Assembly: GCA_944345045.1 (NCBI GenBank)
Contig: CALVMI010000030.1
Location: 1 to 17,726, forward strand
DNA: 17,726 nucleotides
Direction: 5' to 3'
Origin: an uncultured Bacilli bacterium
GTDB taxonomy: Bacteria; Bacillota_I; Bacilli_A; RF39; UBA660
Shown in pieces: positions 6,824-13,657 of this stretch. How positions within the stretch are numbered: position 1 is the first letter of the stretch; each line of letters opens with the position of its first letter. The position numbers were made by a program, and so were the translations under genes. The notes beneath the pieces are model-generated. The model worked only from the letters and a program-made list of their open reading frames with translations. It did no database searches and had not been told where the DNA came from.

Positions 6824-7753
6824 ATGACTTATTCATTAAAAGTTAAAGAAGAGATATGTAGTAGACAAATGAGTCGCGTAGAAATTTTTTCTGAACTTTC
6901 GGCTATAATTCGTTATGATGCAACTATAAAAGAAGATGGGATTTCTCTTACGTTTGAAAGTGCAGCCATTGCAAGAAGAGTATATAAAGATATTAAAAGT
7001 ACTTTTAATATTTCTGCACATATTACTGTACGTGATCAAAAAAGATTTCGAAGTAAACAAGTTTATCTTTTAGATATTAAAGAACATGCTAAAATGATAT
7101 TAGAAAGATTAAATATTATGCACGATGGCCATTTTTTAGAAATGAATCGGGCCTATTTGGAAGATCCAGAAGAAATGATCGCTTTTGTTCAAGGGGCTTT
7201 TTTAGTTAGTGGTTCTATAAATGATCCTTCAACCGGTGGCTATCATTTAGAATTTGTTTTTAATACTTTGGAAGATGCTAATTTTTTTAATGATCTTTTA
7301 CATGAAATGAAATTTGATACAAAAGTTTTAAAAAGAAATGAAAAACATATGGTTTATTTAAAAAGTGCTGAGGAAATAAGTGATATGATTCGTATGTTTC
7401 AAGCTACTAATTCTTTATTTTATTTTGAAGATGTTCGAATATATCGTGATCATAAAAATATGGTAAATCGTTTAAATAATTGTGAAATTGCTAATCAAGA
7501 AAAAAGTATGCAAGCTGGTATTAAACAAATACAAGATATTGAATATTTAAAGACGCATGATTTGATTGATTTATTGGATGAAAAAACTAAAATTATTATG
7601 GAATATCGTTTAAAATATCCTGAAAGTTCTTATCAGGAATTAGCAAATATTATTGGAATGGAAACTGGTTATATAATTGGAAAATCAGGAATTAATCATC
7701 ATTTTATTAAAATAAAAAAGTTAAAAGAACAACATGAAAATGCAAAAAAATAG
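6824..7753 (+). CDS. whiA: DNA-binding protein WhiA
   Basis: A 309-residue member of the WhiA family, in which a degenerate LAGLIDADG homing-endonuclease fold is joined to a C-terminal helix-turn-helix. It is linked to sporulation in Streptomyces and to division and chromosome segregation in Bacillus. Visible hallmarks are the N-terminal S-L-K-V-K-E-E-I-C, the G-A-F-L-V-S-G-S-I-N-D-P motif at 124-135 followed by H-L-E-F, and the C-terminal HTH with S-Y-Q-E-L-A and G-K-S-G-I-N-H-H (268-293). The start at 6824 is chosen because the family begins at this point and GGTGG lies 5 bases upstream; an in-frame GTG at 6815 is part of that Shine-Dalgarno. In Bacillus whiA sits with rapZ and yvcK, which are absent here. 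Confidence 0.93.
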   Translation: MTYSLKVKEEICSRQMSRVEIFSELSAIIRYDATIKEDGISLTFESAAIARRVYKDIKSTFNISAHITVRDQKRFRSKQVYLLDIKEHAKMILERLNIMHDGHFLEMNRAYLEDPEEMIAFVQGAFLVSGSINDPSTGGYHLEFVFNTLEDANFFNDLLHEMKFDTKVLKRNEKHMVYLKSAEEISDMIRMFQATNSLFYFEDVRIYRDHKNMVNRLNNCEIANQEKSMQAGIKQIQDIEYLKTHDLIDLLDEKTKIIMEYRLKYPESSYQELANIIGMETGYIIGKSGINHHFIKIKKLKEQHENAKK

Positions 7754-7772
7754 ACACTCACGTGTCTTTTTT
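7752..7772. terminator. Bidirectional terminator between whiA and clpP
   Basis: AGACAC (7752-7757) pairs with GTGTCT (7762-7767) around a TCAC loop. Six T's follow on the plus strand and a T-run on the minus strand. The hairpin overlaps the whiA stop codon, and its T-tail touches the clpP stop. Confidence 0.85.
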
Positions 7773-8340
7773 AAATGATTTGGTCTATAAGTCCATATTT
7801 TTTAGCTTCTTCACTTGTTAAATAATAATCTCTATCTGTATCTTTTTTGATTTTGGCTAATGGTTGGTTCGTATTTTTAGCTAAAATTTTATTTAGTTTA
7901 TCTTTCATTTTTAAAATTCTTTCACAAGCTATTTTCATATCACTAGCTTGTCCTTGCATGCCTCCTAGTGGTTGGTGAATCATTACATCGGCATTTTTAA
8001 GGGCATATCTTTTTCCTTTTTTTCCAGAGGAAAGAAGAAAGGCTGCCATTGACGCGGCAATTCCAACACATATTGTTTTGACATCGCTTTTAATATAATT
8101 CATCGTGTCATAAATAGCCATTCCACTTGTAACTGACCCTCCAGGACTATTTATGTACATGTAAATATCTTCGTGACTTTTTGAGTCTAGATAAAGAAGT
8201 TCGCTGATGATTAAATTAGCTGTTTGATCGTTAATTTCACCACTTAGAAAAAGAATTCGGTCTTCTAATAATCTTGAGTATAAGTCATATGCTACTTCGT
8301 GATTACTACTTTTTTCTAAAACTGTTGGTATTATATTCAT
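7771..8340 (-). CDS. clpP: ATP-dependent Clp protease proteolytic subunit
   Basis: A 189-residue serine peptidase that assembles into the 14-mer barrel fed by Clp ATPases and degrades regulatory and damaged proteins in the cytoplasm. The triad is visible: Ser98 in G-I-A-A-S-M-A, His122 in M-I-H-Q-P and Asp171 in D-R-D-Y-Y-L. The oxyanion strand N-S-P-G-G-S-V (64-70) and the handle around G-G-M-Q-G-Q-A-S-D (127-134) are also present. The start at 8340 is preceded by AGGTGAG at 5 bases; an in-frame ATG at 8361 would place that Shine-Dalgarno inside the gene. Length is normal. No CtsR-type tandem heptad or CIRCE element was recognised upstream. Confidence 0.96.
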   Translation of the reverse strand: MNIIPTVLEKSSNHEVAYDLYSRLLEDRILFLSGEINDQTANLIISELLYLDSKSHEDIYMYINSPGGSVTSGMAIYDTMNYIKSDVKTICVGIAASMAAFLLSSGKKGKRYALKNADVMIHQPLGGMQGQASDMKIACERILKMKDKLNKILAKNTNQPLAKIKKDTDRDYYLTSEEAKKYGLIDQII

Positions 8341-8377
8341 TTTCTCACCTAATATTATCATAGTATATTATTGGAAA

Positions 8378-8396
8378 AACTATTCAAAAAATAGTT
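8378..8396. repeat. Inverted repeat between divergent clpP and nucleoside kinase genes
   Basis: AACTATT (8378-8384) and AATAGTT (8390-8396) are perfect 7-bp arms around CAAAA. The repeat overlaps the candidate -35 of the kinase gene and lies in the upstream region of clpP, so an operator is plausible. On the plus strand it is followed by CTTTT, so a weak hairpin cannot be excluded. Confidence 0.55.
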
Positions 8397-8411
8397 CTTT
8401 TATGATAAAAT
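8383..8411 (+). promoter_or_regulatory. Putative promoter of the nucleoside kinase gene
   Basis: TTCAAA (8383-8388), 17 bases, then extended -10 TGATAAAAT (8403-8411), 31 bases before the start codon. Confidence 0.5.
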
Positions 8412-8442
8412 AATTTAAGAATAAAGAAGGCTAGGAGATATT

Positions 8443-10071
8443 ATGCAAGAAATTACTGTTACTTATAAAGATCAAACAATTACTGTTTCAAAAGGAGCTT
8501 TGTTTTATGATGTTGCAGTTAAACTTGGACTTCAAAATACTTTGGCAGCTCAAGTAGGAAACGAAGTTTTTTCTTTAGATACGAAAATTGTACAGAATTG
8601 TACAGTATCTTTTTTAGATGTTACAACGCTTACGGGATATAAAATTTATCAAGGAGCATTGAAGTTTTTATTTTATGTTTCTGTTAAAGAATTGTATCCA
8701 GAAGCAGAGGTATTATTTTTGCACAGTGTTCCTAAAGGAATATTAAGTGAAATCGAATTCGATCATAATTTGACTTTAGATGATGTATCAAAAATAAAAG
8801 GTCATATGGCTAAAATTGTTGAACAAAAAGATCGTTTTTATCGATATCATTTAGATAATCAAGATGCATTTCATTATTTGAAAAATCGTGGTGAAGATGA
8901 AAAGGCTTATAACATTCAAAATGTAAGTAAGGAAGTTGTTACGATGTATCGTTTGCATGATCAATTAAATTATTTTTATACGATGATGCCTTATGATACT
9001 AAAGTAATTAATCGATTTGAGCTTATTTTTTTGGGTCGCAACCGAATTGTTTTAGTTTGTCCTAATGTGACAAGTGGCAATAATATTCCTGAATATGTTC
9101 ATTATGAAAATATTGTCGCGAACTTTATGTCAACTAAAAAATGGCTTCGAAGAATGCAAGTTCCATATTTATCGCAAATGAATTATTTAGTTAGTACTTC
9201 AAAAATTAAAGAATTTATTTTATCTAATGAAATTTTGTATGAAGAAGATTTGATTAGAGCTTGTGATAAAGTCATTTCTATGCGAGATGTAAAACTTGTT
9301 TTAATTGCTGGTCCTTCTTCAAGCGGAAAAACTACGACAATGAAGCGAATGAGCAACATTTTACGAAGTCGAGGATATGAACCTATTGGATTATCGACTG
9401 ATGATTTTTTTGTTGATCGTAAAGAAACTCCTAAGAATGAAAAAGGAGAGTATGATTATGAATGTTTACAAGCAATTGATTTAGAGTTATTTAATCAAAC
9501 ATTACAAAGACTTTTAAAAGGTGAAACGGTAGATATTCCAGAATATGATTTTGTAAATGGAGAAAAATTGTTTAAAGGAAAAAAGGCTACTTTACATGAT
9601 AATAGTATTTTACTTATTGAAGGACTTCATTGTTTGAATGATGATTTAATTCCTTATATTGAAGCAAAATATAAATTTAAAATTTATTTAAGTCCTTTTA
9701 TTCCTTTGAATATTGATCGACATAACTATATTTCAACTTTAGATTTAAGACTTATTAGAAGAATTGTTCGGGATAATCGAACAAGAGGAAAAAGAGTTGA
9801 TCAAACGATTGCTGAGTGGCAGATTGTTCGTTCGGGTGAAGAAAAGTATATTTTCCCTTATGTTTATCAAGCAGATATGATTATTAACACTGCTCTTGCT
9901 TATGAAGTTGGTGTTTTGAAAGTTTATGCTGATCCGTTATTATTTTCAGTTGGTGTTGATAGTGAATATTATAGTGAATCTAGAAGACTTATTGATTATT
10001 TGCAAGTGTTTTTTACTATCCCATCTGAGTATGTACCTAAAGATTCGGTGTTAAGGGAATTTATTGGATAG
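8443..10071 (+). CDS. TGS-domain nucleoside kinase (uridine kinase-like)
   Basis: A 542-residue three-part protein. Residues 1-60 are a TGS/ubiquitin-like domain. Residues about 65-230 resemble the second additional domain of threonyl-tRNA synthetase. Residues about 280-500 are a P-loop kinase of the uridine kinase/phosphoribulokinase superfamily, with Walker A G-P-S-S-S-G-K-T (290-297), the S-T-D-D-F-F motif (318-323) and the P-E-Y-D-F substrate segment (366-370). This architecture is widespread in Firmicutes and is usually annotated as nucleoside or uridine kinase; pyrimidine nucleoside salvage is the likely role but the substrate is unproven. AGGAG lies 5 bases before the ATG. gap starts 17 bases after the stop with no promoter visible between, so the two are probably co-transcribed. 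Confidence 0.88.
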   Translation: MQEITVTYKDQTITVSKGALFYDVAVKLGLQNTLAAQVGNEVFSLDTKIVQNCTVSFLDVTTLTGYKIYQGALKFLFYVSVKELYPEAEVLFLHSVPKGILSEIEFDHNLTLDDVSKIKGHMAKIVEQKDRFYRYHLDNQDAFHYLKNRGEDEKAYNIQNVSKEVVTMYRLHDQLNYFYTMMPYDTKVINRFELIFLGRNRIVLVCPNVTSGNNIPEYVHYENIVANFMSTKKWLRRMQVPYLSQMNYLVSTSKIKEFILSNEILYEEDLIRACDKVISMRDVKLVLIAGPSSSGKTTTMKRMSNILRSRGYEPIGLSTDDFFVDRKETPKNEKGEYDYECLQAIDLELFNQTLQRLLKGETVDIPEYDFVNGEKLFKGKKATLHDNSILLIEGLHCLNDDLIPYIEAKYKFKIYLSPFIPLNIDRHNYISTLDLRLIRRIVRDNRTRGKRVDQTIAEWQIVRSGEEKYIFPYVYQADMIINTALAYEVGVLKVYADPLLFSVGVDSEYYSESRRLIDYLQVFFTIPSEYVPKDSVLREFIG

Positions 10072-10088
10072 AAAGAAAGGAAAAGATT

Positions 10089-11093
10089 ATGATAAAGGTT
10101 GCAATTAATGGTTTTGGAAGAATTGGTAGACTTGCTTTTAGGCAAATGATTACAGGAACAGATTTTGATGTTGTCGCGATTAATGATTTAACAGGTGCAG
10201 AAGATTTAGCATATTTACTTAAATATGATACAAATCATAGAAGGTTTCATGAAGATAAAATTAGCAGTGTGGATAACTATTTAGTTATTAACAATACAAA
10301 AAAAATTCCTGTATATGCTGAAAAGGATCCTGCAAATTTACCATGGAAAGAACTTCAAGTTGATTTAGTTTTAGAATGTACGGGTTTGTTTACTAAGCAA
10401 GAAGCAGCTTATAAACATATTGAGGCAGGAGCAAAAAAGGTTCTTATTTCAGCACCAGGTAAAGGGGATATGAAGACTATTGTGTATGGTGTTAATGATT
10501 CGATACTTGATGGTCATGAACAAATTGTTTCGGCTGCATCTTGTACGACAAATTGTTTAGCGCCCGTACTTCATGTTTTAGAAAAGGAATTCGGTGTAGT
10601 TAAAGGATATATGAGTACGATTCATGCTTATACGAATGATCAAGTTACTTTGGATATTGCTCATAAAAAAGGTTATGCTTCCAGAAGAGGAAGAGCGTGT
10701 GCAATGAATATTATCCCGGCAAGTACAGGGGCTGCAAGCGCAATTGGAAAAGTTTTGCCTTCTTTAGATGGTAAATTAAATGGTGTTGCTTATCGCGTTC
10801 CTGTAAGTGATGGTTCTATGATTGACCTCGTATTGGAATTGGGAAAAAATGTTACTGTTGAAGAAATTAACGATTCTTTTGTCAGAAATGCTAATGAAAC
10901 CTTGAAAGTGACAAATGATCCGATTGTTTCTAGTGACGTGATTGGTCAAAAATGTGGCGCTTTAGTAGACATGCGTTTAACAACTGTCTTAGAATCACAA
11001 GGAAAACAATTAGTTAAAGTAGTCGCGTGGTATGATAATGAAATGGGTTATACAACGCAAATGATGAAAACGGCTAAAAGAATGTTTGTGTAA
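10089..11093 (+). CDS. gap: Glyceraldehyde-3-phosphate dehydrogenase
   Basis: A 334-residue NAD-dependent glycolytic enzyme that converts glyceraldehyde-3-phosphate and phosphate to 1,3-bisphosphoglycerate in the cytoplasm. The Rossmann fold starts with I-N-G-F-G-R-I-G-R (6-14). Asp33 in I-N-D-L indicates NAD preference. The catalytic cysteine is Cys152 in S-A-A-S-C-T-T-N-C, with His179 as its base partner. N-I-I-P-A-S-T-G-A-A (207-216) and the C-terminal W-Y-D-N-E-M-G-Y are standard. Length and motifs are fully canonical, unlike the pgk and tpiA genes that follow. No CggR-type repressor gene sits upstream, in contrast to Bacillus. AAAGG is 8 bases before the ATG. Confidence 0.97.
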   Translation: MIKVAINGFGRIGRLAFRQMITGTDFDVVAINDLTGAEDLAYLLKYDTNHRRFHEDKISSVDNYLVINNTKKIPVYAEKDPANLPWKELQVDLVLECTGLFTKQEAAYKHIEAGAKKVLISAPGKGDMKTIVYGVNDSILDGHEQIVSAASCTTNCLAPVLHVLEKEFGVVKGYMSTIHAYTNDQVTLDIAHKKGYASRRGRACAMNIIPASTGAASAIGKVLPSLDGKLNGVAYRVPVSDGSMIDLVLELGKNVTVEEINDSFVRNANETLKVTNDPIVSSDVIGQKCGALVDMRLTTVLESQGKQLVKVVAWYDNEMGYTTQMMKTAKRMFV

Positions 11094-11100
11094 ATATTAT

Positions 11101-11130
11101 AACTAATGAGAGAATCTTATTAGTTTTTTT
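11101..11130 (+). terminator. Rho-independent terminator after gap
   Basis: An 11-bp stem (arms 11101-11111 and 11115-11125, with one G-T wobble) around a GAA loop, followed by a seven-T run. Confidence 0.9.
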
Positions 11131-11151
11131 CTTTTCTGAAATTTTAAAAAA

Positions 11152-11160
11152 TGGTATAAT
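11152..11160 (+). promoter_or_regulatory. Extended -10 promoter for the small membrane protein
   Basis: TGGTATAAT, a perfect extended -10, 23 bases before the GTG start. The -35 is poor (TTTTCT at 17 bases). Confidence 0.6.
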
Positions 11161-11183
11161 CTTTTTAGACTAGGTGATTCGAT

Positions 11184-11564
11184 GTGAAAAAATTAAAAAT
11201 TAATATTGTAGCAGGTGTAATAGATATAATAACAACTTTTTTATATTTTTTTTCTTTGTTTTTAGTTGGTACTTTTAGTGGAGCTGTTGGTGCTTCTGAT
11301 AGTACAGAGTCCTTTATGCATTTTTTGCTTATCGTGGCTATTGTTTGTATTATTATTCATTTGGTATCCATCTTTCAATCTAAAAATGTTCGAATTCGTT
11401 TAATTGGTCCAATTCTAGGATTGATTGGTCATGCTATTTATTTGGTTTGTGGAACTTATTTAGCTTGGTTGGCTTTATTTTTCACTTTAATTGGTGCCAT
11501 TTTCTTATTTAGGGATAATCATTATACAGATTTAGAAATTCTTCCTAAAAACATGAGTAAATAA
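11184..11564 (+). CDS. Small four-helix membrane protein, function unknown
   Basis: A 126-residue hydrophobic protein I do not recognise. Four membrane helices are visible at about residues 8-30, 46-64, 72-91 and 93-110, with Lys-rich ends (K-K-L-K at the start) and a short polar C-terminal tail. The start is a GTG at 11184 placed 6 bases after AGGTGA. An overlapping ATG at 11182 is followed at once by TGA, so a start-stop codon pair sits on the true start. It has its own promoter and a terminator-like hairpin behind it, and lies between gap and pgk, where Bacillus has nothing. Nothing in the sequence ties it to glycolysis. Confidence 0.75.
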   Translation: MKKLKINIVAGVIDIITTFLYFFSLFLVGTFSGAVGASDSTESFMHFLLIVAIVCIIIHLVSIFQSKNVRIRLIGPILGLIGHAIYLVCGTYLAWLALFFTLIGAIFLFRDNHYTDLEILPKNMSK

Positions 11565-11572
11565 TTATTTTT

Positions 11573-11605
11573 AAAGAGATTGGTAAATAATTGCTAATTT
11601 CTTTT
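11573..11605 (+). terminator. Terminator-like hairpin after the small membrane protein
   Basis: AAAGAGATTGG (11573-11583) can pair with CTAATTTCTTT (11594-11604) with two G-T wobbles around a 10-base loop; the tail is T-rich but broken. The 3' arm overlaps the pgk -35. Confidence 0.5.
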
Positions 11606-11619
11606 ATTTTGGGTATAAT
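11591..11619 (+). promoter_or_regulatory. Sigma-A promoter of pgk-tpiA
   Basis: TTGCTA (11591-11596), exactly 17 bases, then perfect TATAAT (11614-11619), 23 bases before the chosen pgk start. Confidence 0.75.
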
Positions 11620-11642
11620 ATTTTTGGATAGTAGGGGATATG

Positions 11643-12854
11643 ATGAAAAAGTGTTTACAAAATATGAATGTTCGAAATAAACGAGTTGTTTTACGTGTGG
11701 ATTATAATGTTCCTATGCAAAATGGGCTCATTTTAGATGATTCTAAAATTAGAGAAACTTTAGAAACGATTTTCTATTTATTAAATGAGAATTGTCGGAT
11801 TGTTTTGCTTAGTCATTTTGGCAAAATAAGAAATGAAAATGATAAGACTAAATACTCTTTAGAAAAAGTAACAGAAAGATTAAAAGAACTTGTTGGCGAA
11901 GAAGTGTATTTTTCTAAAATTAATTTTGGCCCAGAAGTTTCTAAACGAGTTGGTTTGATGAAACCTCGTGAAATTTTAATGCTTGAAAATACTAGATTTA
12001 TGGATTATCCAAATAAATTAGAGAGTAAATGTGATTCACAGTTAAGTTTGTTTTGGGCTAGTTTAGGAGATGTTTTTGTAAATGATGCTTTTGCAAGTTC
12101 TCATCGAAAACATGCTTCTACTTATGGCATTTCTTTATATTTGCCTAGTTGTATAGGCTTTTTAATGCAAAAAGAAATTGGAGCGTTAGATCGTTTAGTT
12201 GTTCATGCGATCCATCCGTTCACGGTAATTATGGGTGGAGCTAAGATTGATGATAAGATTAGTCTTATCGAATCTTTACTTCCCAAATGTGAGCATTTGT
12301 TATGCGGTGGTGGTATTGCTAATACTTGTTTAAGCGCTTTAGGTTTTAAAGTTGGTGAATCTATTATTTCTTTAAATCCTGAAATTATTGAACGAGTTAA
12401 AAAAATTCTTTTAGAATATAAAGATAAAATTATGCTACCTGTTGATGTCATAGTGGGTAGTACTTATGATAAAAATTATGTTAAATATAAACTTATTAAT
12501 GAAATTGATGATAATGATGTTATTTTAGATATTGGTTCTAGAACACTTCAAAAATACAAAGCAGTGATTGATAATAGTCAAACCATTTTTTTGAACGGAA
12601 CTGTTGGTCGTTATGAAGATGTTCGTTTTGCAAATGGTACAAAAGAACTATTAAATATGATTACTTCTTCTAAAGCTGTCAGTGTATGTGGTGGTGGGGA
12701 TTCGGCTTCTAGTGTTCGAAATTTTGGTTATGGTGAAAAGTTTACATATATTTCTTCTGGTGGTGGCGCGACATTAGATTATCTTGCTACAGGTCATTTA
12801 GTTGCTTTGGAAGCGATAAGAGAGGAGAATACCATTGAAACCCTTGATATGTAA
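11643..12854 (+). CDS. pgk: Phosphoglycerate kinase, divergent
   Basis: A 403-residue full-length PGK that transfers phosphate from 1,3-bisphosphoglycerate to ADP. Hallmarks in order: R-V-D-Y-N-V-P (18-24), S-H-F-G-K (57-61), L-E-N-T-R-F (114-119), D-A-F-A-S-S-H-R (148-155), M-G-G-A-K-I-D-D-K (197-205), C-G-G-G-I-A-N-T (221-228), G-G-G-D-S (350-354) and a glycine-rich C-terminal loop. Several near-invariant residues differ. The substrate-binding arginines before and inside S-H-x-G-R are lysines (Lys35, Lys61), D-I-G-P-K-T is D-I-G-S-R-T, and N-G-P-M-G-V-F-E is N-G-T-V-G-R-Y-E. The changes are conservative and the frame is intact, so a working enzyme is likely. Of two adjacent ATGs I chose the second, 5 bases after AGGGG. 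It overlaps tpiA by 20 bases. Confidence 0.9.
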   Translation: MKKCLQNMNVRNKRVVLRVDYNVPMQNGLILDDSKIRETLETIFYLLNENCRIVLLSHFGKIRNENDKTKYSLEKVTERLKELVGEEVYFSKINFGPEVSKRVGLMKPREILMLENTRFMDYPNKLESKCDSQLSLFWASLGDVFVNDAFASSHRKHASTYGISLYLPSCIGFLMQKEIGALDRLVVHAIHPFTVIMGGAKIDDKISLIESLLPKCEHLLCGGGIANTCLSALGFKVGESIISLNPEIIERVKKILLEYKDKIMLPVDVIVGSTYDKNYVKYKLINEIDDNDVILDIGSRTLQKYKAVIDNSQTIFLNGTVGRYEDVRFANGTKELLNMITSSKAVSVCGGGDSASSVRNFGYGEKFTYISSGGGATLDYLATGHLVALEAIREENTIETLDM

Positions 12855-13572
12855 TTTAAAAATGGAACATAGTTTACAAGATGTTTTAAAATATAAAAAA
12901 GAATTGGAAAATTGTGTTGGCAGTTTTTCTTTAATAGTTTGCCCTCCTTTTTGTTATTTACCAGTTATGCATTCTAAGTATTATAAAATAGGTGCCCAAG
13001 ATGTTTCTTGTTACGGAAATGGAAATTATACAGGAAAAGTATCTGCAACTGCTTTAAAAAGTTTAGATGTTTATGGTGTATTGATTGGTCATTCAGAAAT
13101 AGAAGATACTTTTGAGCAAAAATTAAAAAAACTTCGTCGAACAGTTACTGAGGGCTTGCATGCTTATGTTTTAATAAGTGATACATTAGAAGATCATAAT
13201 TATCAATATACTTATATTAAATTAATGAATAAAATCAGGGCTTATTTATCTCGAGTATTGCCAAAAGATTATGCAAAAATCACTTTTATTTATGAACCTT
13301 CTTGGCTTATTGGTGGTGCCGATGCTCTATCAAGCAAGGAAATTGAAAACTTGTTTTATCAATTAAAAAAAGAATTACAATTTGAATATCGTTTTGATTT
13401 TCCTTTATTCTATGGAGGAGGTATAACTAGTTCAAATATTCGTGAATTATATGATAATAGTATGATTGACGGTCTTTTACTAGGAAATTTTTGTAAAAGA
13501 GCGAGAAATGTTGTCAACTTTTTACAAAATGAAGAAAAATCGACAGAATTAGACATAAGTATACATAACTAG
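12835..13572 (+). CDS. tpiA: Triosephosphate isomerase, divergent
   Basis: A 245-residue TIM-barrel enzyme interconverting dihydroxyacetone phosphate and glyceraldehyde-3-phosphate. The catalytic residues are present: Asn7 and Lys9 in C-N-L-K-M, His in I-G-H-S-E (83-87) and Glu in Y-E-P-S-W (154-158). Many supporting residues are not. G-H-S-E-R-R reads G-H-S-E-I-E, the C-I-G-E segment is absent (L-I-S-D), the flexible loop A-I-G-T-G-K reads L-I-G-G-A-D, Y-G-G-S-V reads Y-G-G-G-I, and V-G-G-A-S is L-G-N-F-C. The start is a TTG at 12835, 7 bases after AGGAG and inside the end of pgk, so translation is probably coupled and weak. Its pairing with pgk and position between gap and gpmI argue for a real glycolytic role. 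Confidence 0.85.
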   Translation: MKPLICNLKMEHSLQDVLKYKKELENCVGSFSLIVCPPFCYLPVMHSKYYKIGAQDVSCYGNGNYTGKVSATALKSLDVYGVLIGHSEIEDTFEQKLKKLRRTVTEGLHAYVLISDTLEDHNYQYTYIKLMNKIRAYLSRVLPKDYAKITFIYEPSWLIGGADALSSKEIENLFYQLKKELQFEYRFDFPLFYGGGITSSNIRELYDNSMIDGLLLGNFCKRARNVVNFLQNEEKSTELDISIHN

Positions 13573-13605
13573 ACAATATCTTCTCTAGTATTTTGACAAA
13601 ATCTT
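13542..13605 (+). repeat. GACA-containing repeats upstream of spo0A, candidate 0A-box cluster
   Basis: GACA occurs in the same orientation at 13542, 13552, 13572 and 13595. The last two are in near-identical blocks, AGACAATATCTT and TGACAAAATCTT, 23 bases apart. TTTGACAA at 13592-13599 matches the reverse-complement 0A box TTCGACAA at 7 of 8 bases; ATCGACAG at 13539-13546 matches 6 of 8. Function is inferred. Confidence 0.4.
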
Positions 13606-13614
13606 TGCTACTAT
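13606..13614 (+). promoter_or_regulatory. Putative extended -10 promoter of spo0A
   Basis: TGCTACTAT, an extended -10 without a good -35, 43 bases before the start. The TTGACA at 13593-13598 is too close to be its -35. An activator-dependent promoter is possible. Confidence 0.4.
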
Positions 13615-13657
13615 TAAGGTGCGTGTTGTGAGTGGGAGTACTTGAAAGGGAGAAAAT

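Noticed and set aside
8341..8442. CtsR or CIRCE heat-shock operator upstream of clpP
   Set aside because: Neither the tandem GGTCAAA heptads nor the TTAGCACTC/GAGTGCTAA pair is present.
12203..12451. Minus-strand reading frame opposite pgk
   Set aside because: It is fully inside a conserved gene and shows no independent coding signals.
11643..13572. pgk and tpiA as decaying pseudogenes
   Set aside because: Both frames are intact and full length, keep their catalytic cores, share a strong promoter and overlap cleanly.
13593..13598. TTGACA as the -35 of spo0A
   Set aside because: A perfect hexamer, but no -10 lies 16-18 bases downstream; the only good -10 (13609) is 10 bases away.
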